Positions 15,048-25,440 of a stretch of DNA of 37,459 nt are shown in pieces. The stretch spans positions 1-37,459 of the forward strand of contig JAERSO010000047.1 in the NCBI GenBank assembly GCA_016845585.1, read 5' to 3'. Origin of the DNA: Acidimicrobiaceae bacterium. GTDB taxonomy: Bacteria > Actinomycetota > Acidimicrobiia > Acidimicrobiales > Aldehydirespiratoraceae. Both the position numbers and the translations under genes were made by a program. The stretch's first letter is position 1. Every line of letters starts with the position of its first letter. The notes under the pieces are model-generated. The model saw nothing but the letters and a program-made list of their open reading frames with translations, did no database searches and was not told the DNA's origin.

Positions 15048-15944
15048 TCAGGCGTCGAGATAGCGGGTGACCGCGACCAGCGAGCCGATGACCGACACGA
15101 CGATGGCGATGCCGAGGAGCCAGATCGTGGTCGTGAGGAACTGCTCGTCACTCACTCGGAAGCCGGCCAGGAGTTCGAGACCGTCAGGTTGGCTGAACTC
15201 CGAGAGCACGAAACGGTCGAAGGCATACAGCCCACCCCAACTGAGCGCGGCACCGATCATGGCCTGGGCCAGGCCTTCGAGCATGAACGGGATGCGGATG
15301 AACCAGTTGGTGGCACCCACGACCTTCATGATCTCGATCTCTCGACCACGATTTCGGATCGCGCTCACGATGTTGGTGAGGATCAGGAGCGTGGCAGCCG
15401 CGAGCAGCACGAACGAGCCCGCGAACAAGAAGATGCCGGCCCGATCGGCGAGATCCTGGATCGACCGGATGGTCTCGTTCGCCGAGACCACCTCCTTCAC
15501 GCCCGGACGACCGCGGAACTGGTTCGCCAGCTCTTCCACGACGTCGGCGCCCGGGTCGAGCGGCACGACACGATAAGACGGCGGCATGGCCTCGGGCGTG
15601 ACGACCTCGATCATCTCGGGCGTGTCGGCGAAGAGCTCCTTGAACTCCTCGAACGTCTCGAGTTGATCGACGTAGGTGTGGTCCCGGATCTGCGGGCTGC
15701 TGTTGAGCGCTTCCTGGATCGCGGCATCCTGTTCGACCGACGCTTCCGGGTTCATCCAGATGACGAACTCGATGCCGCCCTCCCAACGCTCCGTGGCGTT
15801 GTCGACGGCGTCGTTGAAGAGTCGGAACGAACCGAACATCAGCAGCGAGACACCGATCGTGATGATCGTGGCGGTGGTGAGCAGGATGTTTCGCCAGAGG
15901 TTCTGGCCGGTCTCGCGCACGGCGTAGAGAGGACTGATTGCCAT
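15048..15944 (-). CDS. ftsX: Cell-division ABC transporter permease FtsX
   Basis: A 298-residue inner-membrane protein with a short cytoplasmic N-terminus and a first membrane helix (about 18-40). A periplasmic/extracellular domain of about 120 residues follows (I-E-F-V-I-W-M-N-P-E-A-S through P-G-V-K-E-V-V-S), then three C-terminal helices. This is the FtsX plan; FtsEX controls peptidoglycan hydrolases at the septum. It starts 12 bases after the ftsE stop, with a good binding site (GGAAGG), so it is co-transcribed with ftsE. A SteB/RipC-type hydrolase partner is not encoded nearby. The lipoprotein upstream of ftsE resembles this ectodomain. Confidence 0.95.
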   Translation of the reverse strand: MAISPLYAVRETGQNLWRNILLTTATIITIGVSLLMFGSFRLFNDAVDNATERWEGGIEFVIWMNPEASVEQDAAIQEALNSSPQIRDHTYVDQLETFEEFKELFADTPEMIEVVTPEAMPPSYRVVPLDPGADVVEELANQFRGRPGVKEVVSANETIRSIQDLADRAGIFLFAGSFVLLAAATLLILTNIVSAIRNRGREIEIMKVVGATNWFIRIPFMLEGLAQAMIGAALSWGGLYAFDRFVLSEFSQPDGLELLAGFRVSDEQFLTTTIWLLGIAIVVSVIGSLVAVTRYLDA

Positions 15945-15956
15945 GGTTCGCCTTCC

Positions 15957-16634
15957 CTACTCGTAGACGCCGCGGGCCTGATCGCGCACGATCACACCTC
16001 GGTCGAGTTCGATCACGCGCCGACGCATCGTGTCGACGATGCCGCGGTCGTGGGTGGCCATGACAACGGTGGTGCCCGTGCGGTTGATCCGATCGAGCAG
16101 ACGCATGATGCCGACCGAGGTTTGCGGGTCGAGGTTGCCCGTGGGCTCATCGGCGAGAAGGATCAAGGGGCGGTTGACGAACGCTCGGGCGATCGACACA
16201 CGCTGTTGCTCGCCACCAGAGAGTTCGTGGGGGAAGTTGCTCATCTTCTGGCTGAGACCCACGAGTTCGAGGATCGCCGGCACCTGCTTCTTCACGACGT
16301 GACGGGGCTTTCCGATCACCTCGAGGGCGAAGGCGACGTTCTCGGCGACCGTCTTGTTGGGCAACAACTTGAAATCCTGGAAGATGTAGCCGATGTTGCG
16401 CCGCAGGTATGGCACCTTCCAGGCGCCGAGATGGGCGATGTCCTTCCCCGCGACATAGATCCTTCCGTGCTCGGGCACTTCCTCACGATTGAGGAGCCGA
16501 ATGAACGTGGACTTGCCGGAGCCGGAGGCACCGACGAGGAACACGAATTCGCCCTTGCCGATGTCGAGCGTGGCGTCGCGCAACGCGACATTGTCGCCCT
16601 TGTAGACCTTGGTGACGTTCTCGAGTTTGATCAT
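15957..16634 (-). CDS. ftsE: Cell-division ATP-binding protein FtsE
   Basis: A 225-residue ABC ATPase. Walker A is G-A-S-G-S-G-K-S-T, the signature is [14 protein letters not shown], Walker B is [10 protein letters not shown], and the H-loop lies in M-A-T-H-D. The N-terminus [11 protein letters not shown] fits FtsE, and pairing with ftsX confirms it. ATP hydrolysis drives conformational change in FtsX to activate cell-wall hydrolases at division. The start is ATG 16634, with CAGGA upstream. It lies downstream of prfB, as in other actinobacteria, but with two extra genes between. Confidence 0.96.
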   Translation of the reverse strand: MIKLENVTKVYKGDNVALRDATLDIGKGEFVFLVGASGSGKSTFIRLLNREEVPEHGRIYVAGKDIAHLGAWKVPYLRRNIGYIFQDFKLLPNKTVAENVAFALEVIGKPRHVVKKQVPAILELVGLSQKMSNFPHELSGGEQQRVSIARAFVNRPLILLADEPTGNLDPQTSVGIMRLLDRINRTGTTVVMATHDRGIVDTMRRRVIELDRGVIVRDQARGVYE

Positions 16635-16702
16635 GCCGATCCTGTGGACAAACCGCTACGCCTGACTGCGAGACGCTACCAGCGCGGCGCCTCGATCAAG
16701 TG

Positions 16703-17485
16703 TCACCCCGGACATACCGTGCGGACGGTGGCGGGGGGACGTACGACAACCGAACTCACCTCGTCGAGCGAGCCGAGGACGTCACGAATCGTGGCGAGCT
16801 CGGAGAAGATCGGATCCGCGCCGACGTCAACGATCAGACCCACGGGCATCGCGGCCGCCGTCAGCCCTTCGACGAGCCTGGGTTGGTACTCGAGCAGGAC
16901 GAGCATCTGTGCGAACGCAGTGTCCCGATCGATGACTTCGACGGCAAAACCGGCGAGGTGTTCATCGCTGAACGACTCCGGTGCGGCGGAAGCATCCTCG
17001 GCCAGCCAGACGACCAGGTCATCGTCTCCTCCCCAGTAGCAGAGCGGGTCGAGCCGCCGATCCGGCCCGCTGATCGACACGTCGAGCACGCCTCGCTGGC
17101 GAGCCATGACATCGCCGGTCGCCACCAACCACTCGTCGGATCGGTCGCCGGGGAGGTCGATCAGCAACGCCTCACCCACCTCGTCGTGTGCGTCCGTGTC
17201 GTCGCCGTAGACGCGGGACAGGAGCTCCGGATCGAGCGCCACCTCCTCGGTGTCCCGCCATTGAAGACGGAGCGGCTCGGCCTCCCCGACGATTTCCGTG
17301 ACGAGCGCAATGGAGGCATCGACGTCGCCGTCGACGGCATCATCATGAAAGACGATCACGAGCTCTGCCTCCCGCACCTCGACGCGTTCGGTGTACTCGG
17401 CCTGAGGCCCCGAGCAGGCCGGCGCGAGAAGGGCCACCCCAACCGCCAACCCGCGCATGCCTCGCGCCGTTGACCGAGCGCTCAT
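16703..17485 (-). CDS. Putative lipoprotein with FtsX-ectodomain-like sequence
   Basis: A 260-residue exported protein. The N-terminus has basic residues, a short hydrophobic core and a C24 after L-L-A-P-A, so a lipoprotein signal is likely though the lipobox is not ideal. The second half (D-D-L-V-V-W-L-A-E-D-A-S, then a helical stretch, A-A-M-P-V-G-L-I-V-D-V, and a closing helix ending L-D-E-V-S-S-V-V) matches the order of the FtsX ectodomain encoded two genes away. That ectodomain reads E-F-V-I-W-M-N-P-E-A-S, E-A-M-P-P-S-Y-R-V-V, and P-G-V-K-E-V-V. The first half (E-L-V-I-V-F-H-D-D-A through G-V-L-D-V-S-I) may be a second, divergent copy. The start ATG 17485 overlaps the previous stop (ATGA). 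A role as an FtsEX accessory is inferred. Confidence 0.7.
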   Translation of the reverse strand: MSARSTARGMRGLAVGVALLAPACSGPQAEYTERVEVREAELVIVFHDDAVDGDVDASIALVTEIVGEAEPLRLQWRDTEEVALDPELLSRVYGDDTDAHDEVGEALLIDLPGDRSDEWLVATGDVMARQRGVLDVSISGPDRRLDPLCYWGGDDDLVVWLAEDASAAPESFSDEHLAGFAVEVIDRDTAFAQMLVLLEYQPRLVEGLTAAAMPVGLIVDVGADPIFSELATIRDVLGSLDEVSSVVVRPPATVRTVCPG

Positions 17486-17853
17486 CTACGCCCGGTGGAC
17501 TGCCAGGCCTCGAACTTCCAGCCGTCGGCGCCGAGGACCCACACCGCCAGGTAGTGCAGATCGAGTTCGATGTCGCGCTGCCCGTCGCTCACCCCGAGCT
17601 CGGCTCTGCCGATCACGAATGCCGTGTCGCCCGCGAACCGGATGGACGTCTTGCTTCGTTCGACCGTGCGGTACCCGATCTCGCCGCTCTTCAAGACATC
17701 GATGATCGAGGCCTTCGTGTCACGCCCGCCATGGCTGTGCGTGTAGACGAGATCATCGCTGAACAACCGGTCCAGCGTGTCGGTATCGCCGGCGACCATC
17801 GCCGCGAAGCGTTCCTGTTCGAGCGATTCGATCGAATCGACCGAGTGACTCAC
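17482..17853 (-). CDS. NTF2-like (SnoaL/DUF4440-type) protein
   Basis: A 123-residue protein with the cone-shaped NTF2-like layout. An N-terminal helix (E-S-L-E-Q-E-R-F-A-A-M-V-A-G-D-T) is followed by L-D-R-L-F-S-D-D-L-V-Y-T-H-S-H-G-G and then curved strands ending W-K-F-E-A-W-Q-S-T. The family includes isomerases, polyketide cyclases and ligand-binding proteins of unknown function; no catalytic set can be assigned. The start is GTG 17853, whose GTGA overlaps the prfB stop, and its own stop overlaps the lipoprotein start. Translational coupling on both sides places it within the prfB-ftsEX operon. Longer starts would lie inside prfB. Confidence 0.75.
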   Translation of the reverse strand: MSHSVDSIESLEQERFAAMVAGDTDTLDRLFSDDLVYTHSHGGRDTKASIIDVLKSGEIGYRTVERSKTSIRFAGDTAFVIGRAELGVSDGQRDIELDLHYLAVWVLGADGWKFEAWQSTGRR

Positions 17854-18962
17854 GCGTCGGCCGCCTGGGCGCGCATCCAACGGAGGTAGGCCTCCATGAA
17901 GGGCTCGACATCGCCGTTCAGCACATTCTCCACCTGGGCCGTTTCGTGCTCGGTGCGAAGGTCCTTCACCATCTGGTACGGCTGCATGACGTAGCTGCGG
18001 ATCTGGCTCCCGAAGCCCACGTTCTGCTGCTCGCCGGTGATCCCGGCGATCTCCTCTTCGCGCTTCTTGCGTTCGAGATCGAGCAGCTTCGCCGCCATCA
18101 TCTGCATGGCACGATCCTTGTTCTGGTGCTGACTGCGCTCGTTCTGGCAGCTCGTGACCAATCCGGTCGGCAGGTGCGTGATTCGCACCGCCGAGTCGGT
18201 GACGTTGACGTGCTGGCCACCGGCCCCCGACGAGCGGTATGTGTCGATGCGGAGTTCCTTCTCGTCGATCTCGATCTCGTCGGACACCGCTTCGAAGAAC
18301 GGGGCGACCTGGAGTGCACAGAATGCGGTCTGCCGTTTGCCCTCGTTGTTGAACGGCGAGATCCGCACGAGGCGGTGGACGCCGTGCTCACCCTTGATCA
18401 AGCCGTAGGCATGGCGACCCTTCAAGATGAACTCGACGCTGCTCAGCCCGGCCTCGGTCCCCTCGCTGACCGCGGTGATCTCGATGTCGAATCCCCGCCG
18501 ATCCGCCCAACGGTTGTACATCCGCATCAACATCTCCGACCAGTCCTGGGCGTCGGTGCCGCCCTCGCCGGACTTGATCTGGCAGACAGCGTCACCCTCA
18601 TCGAACTCGCCGGTGAAGAGGGCACGCATCTCCAGCTCCTCGAGCTGGGTCTCCAGCGCGGCCAATGCCTCGCCGATCTCCGGCTCGAGCGATTCGTCGG
18701 ACTCCTCTCGCGCCATCTCGTGGAGCGTGTCGGCATCGTCGAGATCCCCGGCCAGCTGGGCGTAGAGCTCGAGATCCTCGTTGACCGCAGCGAGCTCGGA
18801 CGTGACCAGGCGAGCCTTGTCCTGATCGTCCCAGAGATCGGGGCGCGACGCTTCGACCTCGAGCTGAGGCTGACGCATTTCCAGCTCGTCGATTCGCAGG
18901 TAACCCCGCGCCTCATCGACACGGCCACGAATCGCGGTGATCTGATCTGAGAAGTCCTGCAT
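17850..18962 (-). CDS. prfB: Peptide chain release factor 2
   Basis: A 370-residue class I release factor. The tripeptide anticodon is S-P-F (202-204), which marks RF2 (UGA/UAA), and the G-G-Q motif (248-250, S-S-G-A-G-G-Q-H-V-N) catalyses peptide release. The reading frame is continuous from M-Q-D-F-S-D-Q; the programmed +1 frameshift (CUUUGA near codon 25) used for autoregulation in many bacteria is absent, as known for actinobacteria. ATG 18962 gives the family N-terminus, whereas upstream in-frame codons lie inside secA. A TAGCGT box ten bases before the ATG could provide an internal promoter 29 bases after the secA stop. Confidence 0.96.
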   Translation of the reverse strand: MQDFSDQITAIRGRVDEARGYLRIDELEMRQPQLEVEASRPDLWDDQDKARLVTSELAAVNEDLELYAQLAGDLDDADTLHEMAREESDESLEPEIGEALAALETQLEELEMRALFTGEFDEGDAVCQIKSGEGGTDAQDWSEMLMRMYNRWADRRGFDIEITAVSEGTEAGLSSVEFILKGRHAYGLIKGEHGVHRLVRISPFNNEGKRQTAFCALQVAPFFEAVSDEIEIDEKELRIDTYRSSGAGGQHVNVTDSAVRITHLPTGLVTSCQNERSQHQNKDRAMQMMAAKLLDLERKKREEEIAGITGEQQNVGFGSQIRSYVMQPYQMVKDLRTEHETAQVENVLNGDVEPFMEAYLRWMRAQAADA

Positions 18963-18991
18963 GTCCCGGCTAACGCTAGAGCGTGCCGAGG

Positions 18992-21739
<2,748 letters not shown>

Positions 21740-21750
21740 AACTGCGACGG

Positions 21751-21756
21751 AGTCTA
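21751..21756 (-). promoter_or_regulatory. Candidate -10 box for secA
   Basis: On the minus strand TAGACT lies 11 bases before the secA ATG, in the 58-base gap after the response regulator gene. The leader would be only a few bases long and has no Shine-Dalgarno sequence. Confidence 0.4.
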
Positions 21757-21797
21757 CCGACCCGTTCCGGCGAGCCTCGGCAGCCCACCAAGCCCGT

Positions 21798-22472
21798 CTA
21801 CGGGTCGATCAGTCCCTCACGCACCGCGTACAAGACCGCCTCGGTGCGTGAGTGGAGCTGCAGCTTTTGCAGCACGTTTCGAACATGGTTGTGCACGGTC
21901 CGCTCCGGCACATCGAGATGGGTCGCGATCTGACGATTGTCGCCACCCTTCGACATTGCATCCAGAATCATGATCTCGCGTTCCGTCAACGACACCGTGC
22001 CGATCGAGGACGCCAACGGTCCCCCCGTTCGCGCTGCCAACGCGCGGAACTCCGCCAACAGTTTCGCCGCCATCGCGGGGCTGACCAAACTGTGCCCCGC
22101 CGCCACCGAGTGGACCGCAGACACGATCGTCGAGATCGACATCTCCTTCAGCAGATACCCCGCTGCGCCCGCCTTGACCGCATCGACGAGATCGTCACCC
22201 TCATCGGACACCGTCAACATCAGGACGCGTACCGACGGCAACGCCTCGACGATTCGACGCGTTGCCTCGATGCCATCCATCTCCGGCATGCGGACATCCA
22301 TCAACACGACGTCAGGCGACGCCTGGACACAGGCCTCCACGGCCTCAGAACCATCGCCGGCTTCCCCGACGACCTCGATGTCGTCGGAATCGTCGAGCTC
22401 CATCACCAACCCGCGCCGAAACAGGGCGTGATCGTCGCAAACGACGACGCGCAGATCTCGTCCGGAGGGCAC
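21798..22472 (-). CDS. NarL/FixJ-family response regulator
   Basis: A 224-residue two-domain regulator. The receiver domain has the acidic pair D13-D14, phosphoacceptor D59 (V-L-M-D-V-R-M-P), T87 and K109. The C-terminal LuxR-type helix-turn-helix reads [11 protein letters not shown], then [26 protein letters not shown]. It is an orphan: no histidine kinase is adjacent. It is inserted between hpf and secA, which are neighbours in most actinobacteria, so control of export or hibernation genes is possible but unproven. GTG 22472 is accepted, although AGGAGG sits only two bases before it; a slightly later start would be needed for ideal spacing and none is obvious. Confidence 0.92.
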   Translation of the reverse strand: MPSGRDLRVVVCDDHALFRRGLVMELDDSDDIEVVGEAGDGSEAVEACVQASPDVVLMDVRMPEMDGIEATRRIVEALPSVRVLMLTVSDEGDDLVDAVKAGAAGYLLKEMSISTIVSAVHSVAAGHSLVSPAMAAKLLAEFRALAARTGGPLASSIGTVSLTEREIMILDAMSKGGDNRQIATHLDVPERTVHNHVRNVLQKLQLHSRTEAVLYAVREGLIDP

Positions 22473-22506
22473 CGCCTCCTATCGGACACCGGCCATGCTT
22501 CTTGAC

Positions 22507-22553
22507 CGGCGGGCTTCTCAGCCCGCCGTGCCGTTGACGGGCTTCTCAGCCCG
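22507..22553. terminator. Tandem copies of a GGGCT-TCTC-AGCCC hairpin after hpf
   Basis: CGGCGGGCT-TCTC-AGCCCGCCG (22507-22528) is a perfect 9-bp hairpin. CGGGCT-TCTC-AGCCCG (22538-22553) is a shorter copy with the same loop. The second overlaps the last codons and stop of hpf (22546). They probably end or slow transcription between hpf and the response regulator. No T-run follows. Confidence 0.55.
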
Positions 22554-23154
22554 CTTCGTCGATCAGGCCGACATCGCCGTCCTCACGGCGATAGACGACC
22601 GCGCTTCGGCTGGTGTCCTTGTTGATGAAGAAGAAGAACCCGTGACCCAGCAGCTCCATTTTCAGAACCGCCTCGTCGGGGGTGAGCGGACCCAAGTGGA
22701 ACCGCTTCGTCTTCACGATGGCAGGCATGAAATCGTCGTCCGCGTCGATGGCCTCCTCGGCCGACTGATCCACGGCGACGCCGGTCGCCACCTCATTCAA
22801 CGCGATGAGATCGGCATCGCTCGCGGCACGGATCGTGGCGCCATTGCCCTGGTGGCGGCGCTGGATCCTCGTGCGGAGTTTGCGGATCTGGCGCTCGAGC
22901 TTGGCTTCCGCCATGTCGACCGCCGTGAAGGGATCCGGAGCGTGCACCTTGCAACGCAAGTGATGGCCGTGCCCCTGTACGACGACTTCGCAGAATTCCT
23001 TGTCGGATATCCGAGGATTCTGGGCCTCGTCGAAGTGGACCTCGGCATGGTCGAGCCCGTCGAGGAAGTGATCGAGCCCGCCAATTTTCTCCTGGATCAC
23101 CTCCTCCAACCGCGGCGTGATCTTCACGTGCCGTGCGCTGATGGAGACGTCCAT
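22546..23154 (-). CDS. hpf: Long-form ribosome hibernation promoting factor
   Basis: A 202-residue protein. The N-terminal S30AE domain (about 1-100) opens with M-D-V-S-I-S-A-R-H-V-K-I-T. A linker follows, then the C-terminal dimerisation domain (about 145-200) with K-T-K-R-F-H-L-G-P-L-T-P-D-E-A-V, M-E-L-L-G-H-G-F-F-F-F-I-N and V-V-Y-R-R-E-D-G-D-V-G-L-I. This long form drives 100S ribosome dimers in stationary phase. A strong binding site (GGAGGT, five bases before the ATG) decides the start and sets this gene apart from the leaderless genes around it. The order comF-hpf-secA is conserved in actinobacteria. Confidence 0.95.
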   Translation of the reverse strand: MDVSISARHVKITPRLEEVIQEKIGGLDHFLDGLDHAEVHFDEAQNPRISDKEFCEVVVQGHGHHLRCKVHAPDPFTAVDMAEAKLERQIRKLRTRIQRRHQGNGATIRAASDADLIALNEVATGVAVDQSAEEAIDADDDFMPAIVKTKRFHLGPLTPDEAVLKMELLGHGFFFFINKDTSRSAVVYRREDGDVGLIDEAG

Positions 23155-23220
23155 TCGTTACCTCCGATAGTGGTTTGCTTTTGACGGTACACCCTTTCCA
23201 CAGGGCGCGGGGTACCAGCC

Positions 23221-23730
23221 TCACGAGTCGTGACCTTGGTCCCGGAGCGCGGCGCGCGTCGCGACCAGGCAGTGCACATCACCGGCCCCGCGAGCCACGA
23301 GAAGTCGTGCCATGGACCGCATCGTGGCCCCGGTCGTCGAGACATCATCGATGACGAGAACCGACGGCCGACCTCGAAGACGTCGGCCGACAGGGCTCAG
23401 TGCCGGTCCGGCGATTCGACCCACGCGATCACGCGCCGTCTGCGGAACATCGTTGTGGCGACAGGCGAGCCGGCGCACCCTCATGCCCCGTCGGCCCGCC
23501 ACCGCGCGCGCCAACAACTCGGCCTGGTCGAACCCGCGCCGTCGCCGCCGCTCCGGCGACGCCGGAGCCCACGTGATGAGATCGACCCCGGGAACCAGTT
23601 CGGCCATCGAATCGGCGAGAATCGTCACCGCCGCGGTGGCCCGCCCGTACTTGAGATCGCGGACGAGGTCGGCGGCGCGGCCCGAGTGATCCCAGCACGC
23701 CCGTACGTCGATGGTGACGATGTCCGACAT
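23221..23730 (-). CDS. ComF-like phosphoribosyltransferase, short form
   Basis: A 169-residue type I phosphoribosyltransferase-like protein. The PRPP loop V-L-V-I-D-D-V-S-T-T-G-A-T lies at 124-136, and the ComF-typical W-A-P-A-S-P-E-R-R-R-R-R-G-F-D-Q-A-E-L-L at about 54-73. The N-terminal cysteine-rich zinc finger found in full ComF proteins is missing, so the protein begins at D-L-K-Y-G-R-type sequence. ComF proteins support DNA uptake or repair, and a Tad-type pilus cluster is present in the window, but no direct link is shown. The start is ATG 23730, six bases after a TAGGGT box and without a Shine-Dalgarno, so probably leaderless. Confidence 0.82.
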   Translation of the reverse strand: MSDIVTIDVRACWDHSGRAADLVRDLKYGRATAAVTILADSMAELVPGVDLITWAPASPERRRRRGFDQAELLARAVAGRRGMRVRRLACRHNDVPQTARDRVGRIAGPALSPVGRRLRGRPSVLVIDDVSTTGATMRSMARLLVARGAGDVHCLVATRAALRDQGHDS

Positions 23731-23736
23731 GACGGC

Positions 23737-23742
23737 ACCCTA
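23737..23742 (-). promoter_or_regulatory. -10 box of the comF-like gene, leaderless architecture
   Basis: On the minus strand TAGGGT is followed by exactly six bases and the ATG, with no ribosome-binding site. It lies just after the crotonase-operon hairpin, as expected for a new unit. Confidence 0.45.
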
Positions 23743-23774
23743 CGAATCGGGTGTGACAGCCGACGATCAACCGA

Positions 23775-23796
23775 CCGGGGAACGTGACATCCCCGG
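23775..23796 (-). terminator. Hairpin ending the LLM-crotonase operon
   Basis: CCGGGGA and TCCCCGG form a perfect 7-bp stem with an 8-base loop, five bases after the stop codon of the last crotonase gene. There is no T-run, so this would be a stem-only terminator. Confidence 0.5.
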
Positions 23797-23800
23797 GCGT

Positions 23801-24616
23801 CTAGCGTCCGGTGAACTTCGGGGGCCGCCGCTCGGTGAAGCTGGCAAGGCCTTCGGTGAAGTCATCGGTCGCAGCGAGTTCCGCTTGCGCCGCATTGAAC
23901 GCGGCGATCGCGGCCTTCTCGCCTTCGAGCAGATACCGGCGAGAAGAGGCCTTCGTGGCCTGCACGGCGAGCGGAGCCCCCTCACAGATGACACGGGCGA
24001 GTTCCAGAGCCCGGGCAAGCACGTCATCGACTGCGACAATCTCCTGCACGAACCCACATCGCCGAGCTTCCTCGGCACCGAATTCGTCGCTCGTGAGCAG
24101 GTGATACATGGCGTTGCCCCAACCACCGCGTTGGACCATGCGGATCGTGGCGCCACTGGTGGCGTGGATTCCGCGGAGCGGTTCATGCTGACGGAACCGG
24201 CAGTCATCGGCGGCGACGACGATGTCGCCGGCCAGCATCATCTCGACCCCGAGCGTGTACGTGATGCCCTTGACGGCCGAGATGATCGGCTTGCGACACG
24301 ACCGGCCGAGCGCGGTGGGGTCGATCCTTCCACCCCGGCGCTCGCCGTCCTCTCCCCCGCCCTTCATCCGATCGGCCCATCGGGGCAGGTCGAGTCCGGC
24401 GGTGAAGTGGTCGCCATGGGCATGGATCACGCCGACCCACAGGTCAGGATCCTCGTCGAGCCGGGTGAACGCATCGACCATGTCATCCATCATCTGCGGC
24501 GTGAAGCCGTTGAACTTCGCGGGCCGGTTGATCGCCATTGTCAGGATGTGACCATCCACGACTTCGGTGTCGACGGTGCCGAGAAAGACACCGTCGTCGT
24601 ATCGATCCTCGCTCAC
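23801..24616 (-). CDS. Enoyl-CoA hydratase/isomerase family protein (crotonase) A
   Basis: A 271-residue crotonase-fold protein. The two oxyanion-hole segments are H-F-T-A-G-L-D-L (about 69-76) and the G-I-T-Y-T-L-G-V-E-M-M-L-A-G-D region. The residues after Q-H-E-P-L-R-G-I-H-A-T-S-G-A do not show the full glutamate pair of classical enoyl-CoA hydratase, so the exact reaction is open. The C-terminal helix ends E-R-R-P-P-K-F, typical of the family. The start is GTG 24616, two bases after the upstream crotonase stop, giving tight coupling. It is the last gene of the LLM-crotonase-crotonase operon. Confidence 0.87.
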   Translation of the reverse strand: MSEDRYDDGVFLGTVDTEVVDGHILTMAINRPAKFNGFTPQMMDDMVDAFTRLDEDPDLWVGVIHAHGDHFTAGLDLPRWADRMKGGGEDGERRGGRIDPTALGRSCRKPIISAVKGITYTLGVEMMLAGDIVVAADDCRFRQHEPLRGIHATSGATIRMVQRGGWGNAMYHLLTSDEFGAEEARRCGFVQEIVAVDDVLARALELARVICEGAPLAVQATKASSRRYLLEGEKAAIAAFNAAQAELAATDDFTEGLASFTERRPPKFTGR

Positions 24617-24618
24617 GG

Positions 24619-25440
24619 TCAGTCCTCGACGTCGACGAATTCCGGCGGCCGCTTCTCGAAGAAGGCCTTCACGGCCTCGACCTGATTCGGCGAACCGATC
24701 AGCGCGCCGATCTCCTCGCGCTCATTGCGGAACCCGGTGGCGTAGTCCTGCGTGGCGTATCCCTCCACCAGCCGCTTGCCGGCGCGAATGGCGTGCGGAC
24801 TCTTGCCCGCGATCGTGTGGGCGAGCTCCATTGCCTCGGCATGGGGATCGTCAGCCATCTTCGTGGCGAGGCCGATCCGGACCGCCTCCTCACCACTGAC
24901 CTCACGTCCCGTCCAGATGAGCTCCTTGGCCATGTCCGCACCCACGAGTCCCGGCAGGATCTGGGTGCACGTCATGTCGGGGCTGAGTCCCCAGCGGATC
25001 TCGAGAACCGACATGCGGACGTCGGGATGGACGTAGCGGATGTCGCATCCGATGGCGAGCTGGATGCCGGCACCGAACGCCACGCCGTGTACCGCACCGA
25101 TCACCGGGACGGGGAGCTCGTGCCAACCCCACACGGCCTGCTGGGCCCGATGGGTGATTCGCCCTTCGTCGATGGCGCCGATGGTGTTCTCCTGGGATGC
25201 CTTGCCGCGCTCTCCACTCCCCATGGCCTGGAAGTTGCTGAAGTCGAGGCCCGCACACCAGCTCGGTCCGTTTCCGGAGAGCACCACGGCGCGGAGTCCG
25301 GGTTCCGAGGCGAGCGATTCCGATGCCTCGTTGAGGGCGGCGAACATCCGGCCGTCCATGGCGTTCATCTTGTCGCCACGGTTGAGACGGACATCGGCGA
25401 CGCCGCCGTCCAGGTAGATCGTGATGCGTTCGGTGTCCAT
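24619..25440 (-). CDS. Crotonase B, dienoyl-CoA isomerase-like
   Basis: A 273-residue crotonase-fold protein. The oxyanion-hole segments are S-W-C-A-G-L-D-F and G-V-A-F-G-A-G-I-Q-L-A-I-G-C-D. The segment L-E-I-R-W-G-L-S-P-D-M-T-C-T-Q-I-L aligns by eye with the E-V-D-V-G-L-A-A-D-V-G-T-L-Q region of delta3,5-delta2,4-dienoyl-CoA isomerase, keeping both the acidic residue and the catalytic Asp. It may therefore isomerise dienoyl-CoA rather than hydrate enoyl-CoA. Its ATG overlaps the LLM gene stop by one base (TGATG). The C-terminus E-K-R-P-P-E-F is family-typical. The natural substrate is not known. Confidence 0.88.
   Translation of the reverse strand: MDTERITIYLDGGVADVRLNRGDKMNAMDGRMFAALNEASESLASEPGLRAVVLSGNGPSWCAGLDFSNFQAMGSGERGKASQENTIGAIDEGRITHRAQQAVWGWHELPVPVIGAVHGVAFGAGIQLAIGCDIRYVHPDVRMSVLEIRWGLSPDMTCTQILPGLVGADMAKELIWTGREVSGEEAVRIGLATKMADDPHAEAMELAHTIAGKSPHAIRAGKRLVEGYATQDYATGFRNEREEIGALIGSPNQVEAVKAFFEKRPPEFVDVED

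Noticed and set aside
18880..18962. Programmed +1 frameshift site in prfB
   Set aside because: The frame is continuous from ATG and no CTTTGA-type slippery stop is present.
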